From the NCBI GenBank assembly GCA_910579585.1, contig CAJTVA010000008.1:1-47397 (forward strand): a DNA stretch of 47,397 nucleotides. Direction: 5' to 3'. The position numbers and the translations under genes were made by a program. The stretch is from an uncultured Christensenella sp. GTDB taxonomy: Bacteria > Bacillota > Clostridia > Christensenellales > Borkfalkiaceae. Below, piece after piece: positions 29,816 to 38,145 of this stretch (positions are counted from its first letter, which is position 1; each line of letters begins with the position of its first letter). The notes under the pieces are model-generated. The model was not told the origin of the DNA. It ran no database searches and saw nothing but the letters and a program-made list of their open reading frames with translations.

Positions 29816-29919
29816 AAAAGTTCACGAATTTTCTGATAAACTTATTCACAAAGCACATTGCCATCAAAATTCTCGCAGTCGTGCTTGCCCTTTTCACGGT
29901 AATTATCGTCAACGTGTGA
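29812..29919 (+). CDS. 35-residue membrane peptide, remnant of CdaR (YbbR)
   Basis: A very short frame translationally coupled to cdaA through ATGA and ending 7 bp before the DUF1015 start. The peptide has a basic start (MKKFTNFLINLFTKH) and one hydrophobic helix (AIKILAVVLALFTVIIVNV). This matches the N-terminal segment of CdaR, the c-di-AMP cyclase regulator normally encoded directly after cdaA. All extracytoplasmic YbbR domains are missing. The absence of leftover CdaR sequence and the tight packing suggest a maintained mini-CdaR rather than fresh decay. Confidence 0.6.
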   Translation: MKKFTNFLINLFTKHIAIKILAVVLALFTVIIVNV

Positions 29920-29926
29920 GGGAGCT

Positions 29927-31096
29927 ATGGGCGCTATACTCATTCCCGAAATTCTTCTCCCCGCGGACGGCGTAGAAATGGAAGCATGGGCGGTGAACGC
30001 TTGCGACCAATATACCTCAGACCCCGCTTATTGGCGCGAGGTTGAAGATTTAACCCGCGGCAAACCCTCGGCTTACAACTTAATTTTTCCCGAGATTTAT
30101 CTCAACGATAAGCCCGAACAGCGTATTGCGCGTATCAACAGTTGTATGCGCGACTACCTTTCGGGCGGCGTTTTTAAAAAGGTTACGGGCGGATTTATCC
30201 TAGTCGAACGCACGACTACATCGGGCACGCGCACAGGCGTGGTGCTTGCAATCGATTTGGAAGAGTATTCGTTCGAAGCCCGCGCAAATTCGCTTATCCG
30301 CTCTACCGAGGATACCATTCCCGAAAGAATACCTCCCCGCGCGGAGATACGAAAGAACGCGCCCTTGGAGCTCACGCACGCAATGCTGCTGTATAACGAC
30401 TGCCAAAACGCCGTTTTAAATACGGTCAAGCGCGGAAAAGTCTTGTACGATTTCGACCTTATGTGCGGCGGCGGACATATAAAGGGCACTTATATAGAAA
30501 ACTCCGAAGAGGTTAAAAACGCTTTCTATTCGCTTTCGGACGACGGCGGGTTTTTATTCTGCGTCGGCGACGGAAACCATTCCCTTGCCACCGCAAAAGC
30601 CTGCTGGGAAGCCTTAAAACCCACGCTTACCGACAGCGAACGGGCAACTCACCCCGCACGTTTCGCGCTTGCTGAAGCGGTCAACATCTACGACGGCGCG
30701 CTCGCGTTCGAACCCATTCACAGGGTCGTAAAGACGGATAAAGCCGACCTGTTTATAAAAATGATGAAAACTTCGGGGCGCGGGAAAGCGTATATTGTAT
30801 TGAGGGGCAAAAAATCGCAAATTCCCTTTAACGCGTCCGTTCCCGCAGGCATAAGGTCGTTAGACGAATATATATCGTCGTTTATTGAAGAATACGGCGG
30901 AGAAGTGGACTACGTTCACGGCGAAGAGGACCTGATAAAGCTGACCGAAAGCGGCGCGGTCGGGGTACTTGTTCCCCCGATTGAAAAGAGCGCCTTTTTC
31001 CGTCTTTTGTCCGGCGGAGTGCTTCCCCGAAAGACTTTTTCGATGGGCGAGGGCTACGAAAAGCGTTATTACATTGAAGCGAAGTCGATAAAATAA
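29927..31096 (+). CDS. DUF1015 family protein
   Basis: A 389-residue protein of the DUF1015 family. It begins ILIPEILLPADGVEMEAWAVNACDQYTSDPAYW, has the conserved block with FCVGDGNHSLATAKA (GDGNHS motif) and PARFALAEAVNIYD, and ends with SMGEGYEKRYYIE. No activity is established for the family; the GDGNHS block resembles a nucleotide- or metal-binding site. GAGGGAG precedes the ATG. It lies between the cdaR remnant and lysC in one operon. Confidence 0.85.
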   Translation: MGAILIPEILLPADGVEMEAWAVNACDQYTSDPAYWREVEDLTRGKPSAYNLIFPEIYLNDKPEQRIARINSCMRDYLSGGVFKKVTGGFILVERTTTSGTRTGVVLAIDLEEYSFEARANSLIRSTEDTIPERIPPRAEIRKNAPLELTHAMLLYNDCQNAVLNTVKRGKVLYDFDLMCGGGHIKGTYIENSEEVKNAFYSLSDDGGFLFCVGDGNHSLATAKACWEALKPTLTDSERATHPARFALAEAVNIYDGALAFEPIHRVVKTDKADLFIKMMKTSGRGKAYIVLRGKKSQIPFNASVPAGIRSLDEYISSFIEEYGGEVDYVHGEEDLIKLTESGAVGVLVPPIEKSAFFRLLSGGVLPRKTFSMGEGYEKRYYIEAKSIK

Positions 31097-31105
31097 GGAA
31101 ATTAT

Positions 31106-32422
31106 ATGTTAAAAGTTTGTAAATTCGGCGGCACATCGATGGCTGACGGAAACGTTATAAACGGCGTAAAAAAAATAATCGAAAGCGACGCTTCCAGAAA
31201 ATACGTCGTCGTTTCCGCACCGGGCAAACGTTACTCGGGCGACTCAAAAGTCACCGACCTTCTTTATAAATGCCACTCGGAATTAACCGAAAAAGGCAAT
31301 TGTAAGGAAAGTTTCAAAGCCGTCCGCGCCCGCTTTGTTTCGATTGTAAAGGAATTGAATATTCCGTTTAATATAGAAGCCGTTCTCGACGAAACCGAAA
31401 AACTTATCGTTAGCGAAAATAGCGAGGACTTCATCGCTTCCCGCGGCGAATATCTTTGCGCCCGCATAGTCGCTGAAGTTTTGGGCGCAAAATTTGTGGA
31501 CGCGTACGACGTAGTTTTCTTTAAGGAAGACGGCTCGTTGGACGGCGCAAAATCTTATAAGGCGATTTCCGAGGCGGTTTCGGGTGCAAATTCCGCCGTC
31601 ATACCCGGTTTTTACGGGAAGGGCACCGACGGCAGGGTTAAAACTTTTTCCCGCGGCGGTTCGGATATTTCTGGCGCGGTCGTTGCGCGCGCGGTGAACG
31701 CCACCGTGTACGAGAACTGGACAGACGTTTCGGGCTTTCTTGCCTGCGACCCCAGAATTGTAGATAGCCCAGTTAAGATAAAGTGTATATCGTATAAAGA
31801 GCTTCGCGAGCTCAGCTATATGGGCGCGAATGTTTTACATAGCGACAGTATCTTCCCCGTCCGCAAGGCAAATATTCCAATAAAGATAAAAAATACTTTC
31901 AACCCCGCCGACGAGGGTACGTCAATCGTTCCCAGCTCCCGCTACGTTCCCAGCGGCAACATAGTAACCGGCGTCGCGGGTAAGAAGAATTTCACGGTTA
32001 TTTTCATAGAGAAATCGCATATGAACGCCGAAGTCGGTTTCATCTGTAAAGTTCTTACCGTCCTTATGGACGAGGGTATCCCCGTCGAGCATATTCCCAC
32101 GGGCACGGATACTATGTCCTTGGTCGTCGATAGCGGTTACCTTAAAAAAGAAAAACTTGAAGAAATCGTTTCCAAAATCAAAACCGCAGTTTCGCCCGAC
32201 ACCGTAAGGGTGTTGGAGGACGTTGCGCTGATAGCGACGGTCGGTCACGGAATGTCGTCGTCCGTCGGCACCTCGGCACGGCTTTTTAACGCAATTGCGA
32301 ACGCGAATATCAATATTAAAATGATTGACCAGGGTTCGAGCGAGCTCAACGTAATAGTTGGCGTCAACAACGACGATTACGAAAATTGTATTCGCGCTAT
32401 TTACTACGAGTTTTTCAGATAG
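31106..32422 (+). CDS. lysC: Aspartate kinase
   Basis: The first step of lysine/threonine/methionine synthesis. The 438-residue protein starts VCKFGGTSMADG, has FSRGGSDISGAVVARAVNA and WTDVSGFLACDPRIV in the kinase domain, and two C-terminal ACT domains (about 300-438) ending MIDQGSSELNVIVGV, which implies allosteric feedback. AAGGAAATT precedes the ATG. Its position upstream of the aro genes links aspartate-family and aromatic amino acid synthesis in one transcript. Confidence 0.95.
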   Translation: MLKVCKFGGTSMADGNVINGVKKIIESDASRKYVVVSAPGKRYSGDSKVTDLLYKCHSELTEKGNCKESFKAVRARFVSIVKELNIPFNIEAVLDETEKLIVSENSEDFIASRGEYLCARIVAEVLGAKFVDAYDVVFFKEDGSLDGAKSYKAISEAVSGANSAVIPGFYGKGTDGRVKTFSRGGSDISGAVVARAVNATVYENWTDVSGFLACDPRIVDSPVKIKCISYKELRELSYMGANVLHSDSIFPVRKANIPIKIKNTFNPADEGTSIVPSSRYVPSGNIVTGVAGKKNFTVIFIEKSHMNAEVGFICKVLTVLMDEGIPVEHIPTGTDTMSLVVDSGYLKKEKLEEIVSKIKTAVSPDTVRVLEDVALIATVGHGMSSSVGTSARLFNAIANANINIKMIDQGSSELNVIVGVNNDDYENCIRAIYYEFFR

Positions 32423-32431
32423 GATAAAGTA

Positions 32432-33454
32432 ATGCCGCAAAAGAAAAGACGGAAGTCGTATAAAATCCGTATTGTAAGCATAATCACGGTTGCAGTCGTA
32501 TTCGCCGTTATTCTGTCGCTTGTAATAACAAACCTGTTTATTCCCGTAAAGTATCTTTTTTCGTACTTGATATTTTCCGCAAACTTGAACCCCGCAGGGC
32601 AAATGCGCGTAAATTTCGTAGACGTCGGCAATTCAGACTGTACGCTTGTAGAGCTTCCCGACGGCAAAGTCCTTTTAATCGACGGCGGCGACGGCACTTA
32701 TTCACATAACCTTAAACTCTTTAAAGAGCTCAACTCCCGCGGCGTAGATAAAATCGATTACCTCGTTTTATCGTCGGTTGAAAACGGCGCTGCGGGCGGA
32801 CTTGCGGAAATTCTGGCTTACAAGACAGTAGACAGAATTTTTGCGCCCTATTGCCCGATAACCTATATTTCGGACGGATATAAAAACTTTTGCGAAAAGC
32901 TCGAAAAGGACGGACGCGCAGTCGAAATCTGCGAATACGGCGCAGGCGTTTTCAACGACGAAGCTGGCTATTACTTCTGTTTCCTTTCGCCCGATATTCA
33001 TACTGCCGAGGGCGGCGAGTACGACGGGTTTTTAAAGAACCCCTCGACGGAAAATATAAAAAACGCTTCCGCCGTAATCTGGCTTGAATACGACGGAGTC
33101 GCCTTTATGTTTTTAGGCGGGACAAGCCGCGCCGTTCAGAAAAAGATATTAAAAAACGCCGAACTCGGCGCTATGGAAATAAACGGTCGCACAATCGACC
33201 TTACAAGCTGCACCGTATTGAAACTTTCCGACCACGGCTCGGCAGAGGGCGCCTTTGCGCCGCTGTCCGATTTTTTATCCCCGAAAGCGGCAATAATCTC
33301 GGTAGGGGAGAACGGAACGGGGTGCCCGTCCTTAGCGGCGCTTTCCAATGCGCAGAACGCCGTCGGCTCGCAAATTTACAGAACCGATGAGTGCGGCACC
33401 GTAACTATTACTGTGAACGGCGGCAATTACGAAATTTCAAAGGAGAAACAATGA
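32432..33454 (+). CDS. Membrane-anchored ComEC-type metallo-beta-lactamase-fold protein, metal site lost
   Basis: A 340-residue protein: basic N-terminus, one membrane helix (about 13-35), then an extracytoplasmic ComEC/Rec2-like MBL domain. The family start VNFVDVGNSDCTLVELPDG and LLIDGGDG are clear. The expected LSHPHxDHxGG motif reads LSSVENGAAGG (113-123), losing every metal-binding His and Asp. LKLSDHGSAEG near the end is the counterpart of LKVxHHGSxxS. I infer a pseudoenzyme, perhaps binding nucleic acid or envelope polymer. It overlaps aroC by ATGA. Confidence 0.75.
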   Translation: MPQKKRRKSYKIRIVSIITVAVVFAVILSLVITNLFIPVKYLFSYLIFSANLNPAGQMRVNFVDVGNSDCTLVELPDGKVLLIDGGDGTYSHNLKLFKELNSRGVDKIDYLVLSSVENGAAGGLAEILAYKTVDRIFAPYCPITYISDGYKNFCEKLEKDGRAVEICEYGAGVFNDEAGYYFCFLSPDIHTAEGGEYDGFLKNPSTENIKNASAVIWLEYDGVAFMFLGGTSRAVQKKILKNAELGAMEINGRTIDLTSCTVLKLSDHGSAEGAFAPLSDFLSPKAAIISVGENGTGCPSLAALSNAQNAVGSQIYRTDECGTVTITVNGGNYEISKEKQ

Positions 33455-34575
33455 AGCTTACCACCGCGGGCGAATCACACGGCAAAGCCCTTGTCGGTAT
33501 AATAGAGGGGTTGCCCTCGAATTTAAAAATCGATATAGCCGAAATCAATAAATATCTCTCCCTCAGACAGTCGGGCTACGGCAGAGGCGCGCGGCAAAAA
33601 ATCGAAAAGGACGAGGTCGAAATTTTAAGCGGGGTAAGAAATCTTCTCACCCTCGGCAGTCCGTTAGCTTTCGAAGTCAAAAATAAAGACTACGAAAATT
33701 GGCGCGAAGTGATGGCACCCGAGGGTGCCGATACGGATAAAAGAAAGCTTACCTGCGTCCGCCCCGGTCACGCTGACTTAACGGGCGCAATCAAGTACGA
33801 CCAGGCCGACGCGCGCAATATTTTAGAGCGCGCCAGTGCCAGAGAAACCGCGGCGCGCGTTGTCGGCGGTTGTATCGCAAGGCAGTATTTAAAGGCTTTG
33901 GGCGTTGAAATTTCAGGTTATGTAAAATCGGTTGGTAATATAATAGACCCCAACATATATGCCTTTGAAAGCGTTTTAAAGGCAAAAGAAAGCCCGCTTT
34001 TTATGCTTGATAAAGAACGGGAAGCAGAAGCGAAAAAGCTTTTGGATAAGCTCAGAACCGACGGCGACACCGCAGGCGGAATAATCGAAATCCGCGTAAA
34101 GGGTCTTAAAAGCGGCTTCGGAAGCTGTATGCAGTATTCTACAAAGCTCGACGCGATTTTGTGCGCCGCAATTATGAGCGTGCAGGCAATAAAGGGCGTT
34201 GAGGTCGGGCTGGGCTTCGGGGCGGCAACTCTCCTCGGCAGTGAAGTTCACGACGAAATTTTCTTCGACGGCGGGTATAAGCGCAAAACCAACAATGCGG
34301 GCGGCATAGAGGGCGGAATGTCAAACGGCGAAGAGATTGTTTTACGCGCGGCAATGAAGCCCATACCCACCCTTATGAAAGGGCTTGAAACCGTCGATAT
34401 TGCCACAAACACTCCCGCCCAATCTGCGGGCGAAAGAAGCGACGTTGCGGCGGTCTGCGCGGCGGAAATTATTTTGGAAAGCGTCGTCGCGTTCGCGCTT
34501 GCCGACGTGGTTTCCCGACGGCTCGGCGGCGACAATATGCGCGAGGTTTTGGAAAGATACCGCGCTTTGAGGTGA
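33451..34575 (+). CDS. aroC: Chorismate synthase
   Basis: The last step of the shikimate pathway, FMN-dependent removal of phosphate from EPSP. A 374-residue protein with GESHGKALVGIIEGLPS at the start, RPGHADLTGAIKYDQADARNILERASARETAARV, and ATNTPAQSAGERSDVAAV. AAAGGAG lies 5 bp before ATG 33451, which overlaps the previous stop. It is the first of five contiguous shikimate genes. Confidence 0.97.
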   Translation: MKLTTAGESHGKALVGIIEGLPSNLKIDIAEINKYLSLRQSGYGRGARQKIEKDEVEILSGVRNLLTLGSPLAFEVKNKDYENWREVMAPEGADTDKRKLTCVRPGHADLTGAIKYDQADARNILERASARETAARVVGGCIARQYLKALGVEISGYVKSVGNIIDPNIYAFESVLKAKESPLFMLDKEREAEAKKLLDKLRTDGDTAGGIIEIRVKGLKSGFGSCMQYSTKLDAILCAAIMSVQAIKGVEVGLGFGAATLLGSEVHDEIFFDGGYKRKTNNAGGIEGGMSNGEEIVLRAAMKPIPTLMKGLETVDIATNTPAQSAGERSDVAAVCAAEIILESVVAFALADVVSRRLGGDNMREVLERYRALR

Positions 34576-34577
34576 AT

Positions 34578-35639
34578 ATGCAAGAAATAACCCTTCAAAC
34601 CGCTAAAAAAAGCGTTATCCGTTGCGGCGCGGGCTCGTTCGAAGCCTATGCACCCAAACTGAGCGGCAGGCAGGTTTTTGTAATAACCGATACGAACGTT
34701 GACAGATTATACGGCGATTTATGCTCGGTTTTCGGTGAAAATACGCATAAATTTGTAATTCGCGCAGGCGAAAAGAGTAAAACTCCGCGCACACTTCTTG
34801 AAATTCTGAATAAAATGTTGAGTTGCGGAATGCGCAGAAACTGTCTTGTCGTCGCCCTCGGCGGCGGTGTGGTGGGGGACGTCGCGGGGCTTGCCGCGGC
34901 GCTCTATATGCGCGGGGTTCACCTCGTCCAGATACCCACGACGCTTTTAGCTCAGGTAGACAGCTCTGTCGGCGGTAAAACCGCAGTCGATATGGGTGAA
35001 GTCAAAAATGTTATCGGCACTTTCTATCAGCCCGAAGAGGTAATTGTAGACCCGCGCTTCTTAGCTACCCTGCCTAAAAGAGAAATACGTTGCGGCTTAG
35101 GCGAAATCATAAAGTACGGCGCACTGAATAAAGAAATTTATAATAAGCTTTTGAAAAATACGAGAAAGCTGAACAGCGGCAAATTCCTCGAAGAAATTAT
35201 TTACGACTGCATAGCACACAAGGCAAGCGTGGTCGAAAAGGACGAAACCGACATTTCGGGCGCAAGAAAAACCTTGAACTTGGGGCACACCACGGGTCAC
35301 GCTTTAGAGCTTTTATACGGCAAACTTTCCCACGGCGAATATGTTTTAATCGGCACTTACTACGAACTGCAAATTGCGCGAAAGTTAGGCATATGCGGGG
35401 GGCAATACGCAGAAAACATTGAAAAATTAGTTCTTACGGTAATAAAACGCGCGCCTTTTTTCGGCGATATCGAACGCGCTGCGGAACTTGCCGTTCACGA
35501 TAAAAAGAACGAAACCGAGCTTATCTCACTAATCGTTCCAAAACACGAGGGCGAATGCGCGGAAATTAGTATAAAAAAGGACGAATACGCACGTTATTTA
35601 AAAGAGGTGTCTGACAGTCTGAGGGGCGAAAATGGTTAA
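34578..35639 (+). CDS. aroB: 3-dehydroquinate synthase
   Basis: Converts DAHP to 3-dehydroquinate using NAD and a divalent metal. The 353-residue protein has the nucleotide-binding ALGGGVVGDVAGLAAALYMRG, the IPTTLLAQVDSSVGGKTAVD motif, and metal ligands in GLGEIIKYG, LNLGHTTGHALE and SHGEYVLIG. GAGGTG precedes ATG 34578. A copy of the 29-bp repeat encodes GICGGQ (271-276) in the helical C-terminal domain. It overlaps aroE by 8 bp. Confidence 0.97.
   Translation: MQEITLQTAKKSVIRCGAGSFEAYAPKLSGRQVFVITDTNVDRLYGDLCSVFGENTHKFVIRAGEKSKTPRTLLEILNKMLSCGMRRNCLVVALGGGVVGDVAGLAAALYMRGVHLVQIPTTLLAQVDSSVGGKTAVDMGEVKNVIGTFYQPEEVIVDPRFLATLPKREIRCGLGEIIKYGALNKEIYNKLLKNTRKLNSGKFLEEIIYDCIAHKASVVEKDETDISGARKTLNLGHTTGHALELLYGKLSHGEYVLIGTYYELQIARKLGICGGQYAENIEKLVLTVIKRAPFFGDIERAAELAVHDKKNETELISLIVPKHEGECAEISIKKDEYARYLKEVSDSLRGENG
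35377..35405 (+). repeat. 29-bp dispersed repeat, copy 6 (inside aroB)
   Basis: The right arm GCATATGCGGGGGGCAA is perfect (16 of 16 fixed positions); the left arm (CGCGAAAGTTAG) is unrelated. It encodes G-I-C-G-G-Q, in the common frame. Confidence 0.75.
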
Positions 35640-36435
35640 AAAAAAGCTTGCGGTAATAGGCAAAGACGTTTCTAAGTCTATAAGTCCGCAGATTCACAAA
35701 TTTATTGCAAGCCGCTTGAATTTAGAGATGGAGTACGATAAAATCTCTATCCCCGAAAGCGAGTTTGAGGGCAGTATAGACGCGTTACTTCAAGCATATT
35801 CGGGGGTCAACGTAACAATTCCCTATAAATTGGCGGTAATACCCCGTTTAAAAAAAGTCGAGGGCGACGCAAAGACTTTCGGCGCCGTAAATACGGTGAA
35901 CTGTAAAAACCTTACGGGCTACAATACCGACGGGCTTGGTTTTATGCTTATGCTTAAAAACAGCGGCGTCGAAGTTTCGAAAAAGGAAGTCCTTGTAATC
36001 GGCGCGGGCGGCGCGGGTAGAAGCGTCGCAAAAAAGCTGTTCGACGCAGGCGCAACCGTTTCTGTTTACGACAGAAACGCAGAAAGCGCAAAAACCGTCG
36101 CCGAAGAGTTCGGCGTAACCGCGCTTTCGAGCTTGACGGACAAGCCCTATTTTTTAATCGTCAACGCAAGCGGGGTCGGTATGCACAAAACCGAAGGAAT
36201 TTCCCCCGTGGGAGAATGCCTTTTAAGCCTTTGCGAGGTGGCGGCGGACTTAATATATACCCCGCCCAAAAGCGAATTTTTGCGCCTTGCAGAGCGTGCG
36301 GGCAAGAAAATTATCAACGGCAAGGCAATGCTTTTTTATCAGGCTTATTACGCAGATTGCATATTTTTCGGGCTCAAACCCGACGAAAATCAGGCAAAAA
36401 AATTATTTACGGAATTTTGCGAGGTGGAAGAATGA
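35632..36435 (+). CDS. aroE: Shikimate dehydrogenase
   Basis: NADPH-dependent reduction of 3-dehydroshikimate. The 267-residue protein starts VIGKDVSKSISPQIHKF. It has the substrate motif GVNVTIPYKLAV (58-69), GAVNTV, GYNTDGLGF, the Rossmann motif VIGAGGAGRSVAKKL, and a terminal KMLFYQA-type helix. A repeat copy covers codons 51-60 and runs into the invariant GVNVTIP block. It overlaps aroB by 8 bp and aroQ by ATGA. Confidence 0.96.
   Translation: MVKKKLAVIGKDVSKSISPQIHKFIASRLNLEMEYDKISIPESEFEGSIDALLQAYSGVNVTIPYKLAVIPRLKKVEGDAKTFGAVNTVNCKNLTGYNTDGLGFMLMLKNSGVEVSKKEVLVIGAGGAGRSVAKKLFDAGATVSVYDRNAESAKTVAEEFGVTALSSLTDKPYFLIVNASGVGMHKTEGISPVGECLLSLCEVAADLIYTPPKSEFLRLAERAGKKIINGKAMLFYQAYYADCIFFGLKPDENQAKKLFTEFCEVEE
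35782..35810 (+). repeat. 29-bp dispersed repeat, copy 7 (inside aroE)
   Basis: GCGTTACTTCAA then GCATATTCGGGGGTCAA, 25 of 28 fixed positions. It is read in a different frame from most copies (A-Y-S-G-V-N), and its 3' end encodes part of the conserved GVNVTIP motif. Confidence 0.8.
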
Positions 36436-36842
36436 AATTTCTGTTTATCAACGGAGTTAACCTGAATATGACGGGCACGCGTGAAAAGGGAGTGTACGGC
36501 ACGCAGACGTTAGAGCAAATCAATAAAGAAATCGCCGCTCGCTTCAAGAACGATGAGTGTGAGTTTTATCAAAGCAACATAGAGGGCGAAATCTGCACAA
36601 AAATTCAGCAAGCCGACTGCGACGGCGTAATTTTAAATGCAGGTGCGTTTACACATTACAGCTACGCAATCCGCGACGCAATCGCCGCAATAAATATCCC
36701 AGTCGTAGAGGTGCATATGTCCAACGTGCACTCAAGGGAAGAGTTTCGGCGCAAATCGGTTTTATCCGAGGTGTGTAAAGGGGTTATCTGCGGATTCGGC
36801 AAGAACAGCTATATTCTCGCCGCCGAAAGCTTCAAGTTATGA
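36432..36842 (+). CDS. aroQ: 3-dehydroquinate dehydratase, type II
   Basis: A 136-residue dodecameric-type dehydroquinase. It begins INGVNLNMTGTREKGVYG (family NGPNLNLLGxREPxxYG with the catalytic Tyr), has NAGAFTHYSYAIRDAI with the catalytic Asn region, EVHMSNVHSREEFRRKS with the catalytic His, and GFGKNSYILA. ATG 36432 overlaps the aroE stop; the upstream extension of the frame lies inside aroE. It overlaps aroK by ATGA. Confidence 0.95.
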   Translation: MKFLFINGVNLNMTGTREKGVYGTQTLEQINKEIAARFKNDECEFYQSNIEGEICTKIQQADCDGVILNAGAFTHYSYAIRDAIAAINIPVVEVHMSNVHSREEFRRKSVLSEVCKGVICGFGKNSYILAAESFKL

Positions 36843-37351
36843 ACAACAGGTTTTTAATTGGAATGCCAGGCTGCGGCAAGTCAACCGTTGCTGCTGTTTT
36901 TGATTGGAAATATGACGAACAGGTTTACGACACTGACGATTGTATTGTTTCAAAGCACGGTGAAATTTCGAAAATTTTCGAAGAATACGGCGAGGAGTAC
37001 TTCCGCGAAATCGAGACCGAAGTTATAAAGCAACTGAACGATATTGAATACGACTGTTTTATATCGGTCGGCGGCGGGGCGGTTTTGAGGGAAGAAAACG
37101 TCAGGATAATGAAGTCGGACGGCAACAAAATAATCTATCTCCGCACTAAGCTTTCAACTCTGGAAGAAAGGCTGAAAAATGACACTACAAGACCCCTTTT
37201 GAAGGGCGATTTGAAAAAGCGGCTTAATAAGCTTTTTGCCGAAAGGTCGGCTATATATGAGGGTGTAGCAGATATAATCGTCGATACGGACGGACTTACG
37301 CCCGAACAGATTTTCGAAAATATTTCAACTGAATTAAGAGGAATCAAATGA
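36839..37351 (+). CDS. aroK: Shikimate kinase
   Basis: Phosphorylates shikimate at O3. The 170-residue protein has Walker A GMPGCGKST at 8-16, the shikimate-binding DTDD, the EYFREIE segment (FR-E), VGGGAV, and the lid TRPLL. A good Shine-Dalgarno sequence is not apparent; the ATG is coupled to aroQ by ATGA, and the SDR gene follows by the same overlap. Confidence 0.95.
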   Translation: MNNRFLIGMPGCGKSTVAAVFDWKYDEQVYDTDDCIVSKHGEISKIFEEYGEEYFREIETEVIKQLNDIEYDCFISVGGGAVLREENVRIMKSDGNKIIYLRTKLSTLEERLKNDTTRPLLKGDLKKRLNKLFAERSAIYEGVADIIVDTDGLTPEQIFENISTELRGIK

Positions 37352-38079
37352 GCGTTAAAACCGCATTGATAACTGGCGGAACCAAAGGTATAGGCAAGGC
37401 GATTGCGCTTGCCTTTTTGGAACGCGGCTACGAGGTTGTTTTGAATTATTGTCACGACGAACGCTCTGCGCTTGCAACGCAAGAGGAGTTCAATATGCTC
37501 GGCTACTGCCCCGTGCTTCTCCGAGCCGACGTTTCGGACGAGGCTCAGGTTCGGGCAATGTTCAAAGAGTTCTTCTCAATCTACGAAAAACTCGACGTTC
37601 TAGTCAATAACGCGGGGGTATCTCTTATAAAGGTCATTCAGGAAACAAAGATTGCCGATTGGAACAGGGTGTTCGATATAAACGTTAAGGGCACTTATTT
37701 GTGCAGTCGTGAAGTCACGGACAAAATGATTTTCGCGGGCGGCGGTGCAATCGTAAACATCGCCTCGATTTGGGGTGAAGTCGGCGCAAGTTGCGAGGTC
37801 GCGTATTCAGCGTCGAAAGGCGCGGTTATCGCCTTTACGAAAGCGCTTGCGAAAGAGCTTGCACCCTCCAACGTGCGCGTAAACTGCGTTTCCCCCGGCG
37901 TTATCGACACCGAAATGAACGCCGAACTCAGCGGCGCGGAAATGGAAGAGCTAATCTCGTCGATTCCCGTCGGCAGAATAGGCACACCCGCCGACGTCGC
38001 CGAAGCTTGCTTATTCCTTGCCGAAAGCAGCTACGTCACGGGCGAAGTTCTCTCGGTCGGCGGCTTATTCGGCAAATAA
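37348..38079 (+). CDS. Short-chain dehydrogenase/reductase (FabG/YmfI-like)
   Basis: A 243-residue classical SDR: NADP-binding TGGTKGIGKAIA (8-19), NNAG, and catalytic Ser (NIASIWGEVGAS), Tyr and Lys (YSASK), ending VTGEVLSVGGLFGK. It could be a 3-oxoacyl-ACP reductase or the EF-P 5-aminopentanone reductase (YmfI type); sequence reading does not decide. No fatty acid genes are nearby. It is the last gene of the cdaA-aro cluster, coupled to aroK by ATGA. Confidence 0.9.
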   Translation: MSVKTALITGGTKGIGKAIALAFLERGYEVVLNYCHDERSALATQEEFNMLGYCPVLLRADVSDEAQVRAMFKEFFSIYEKLDVLVNNAGVSLIKVIQETKIADWNRVFDINVKGTYLCSREVTDKMIFAGGGAIVNIASIWGEVGASCEVAYSASKGAVIAFTKALAKELAPSNVRVNCVSPGVIDTEMNAELSGAEMEELISSIPVGRIGTPADVAEACLFLAESSYVTGEVLSVGGLFGK

Positions 38080-38145
38080 ATAAAATTATTACTGCAAAAA
38101 GAGTAATTTTGAAAATTTTTTCGTATTATTTTAACGGGAGAAAGA

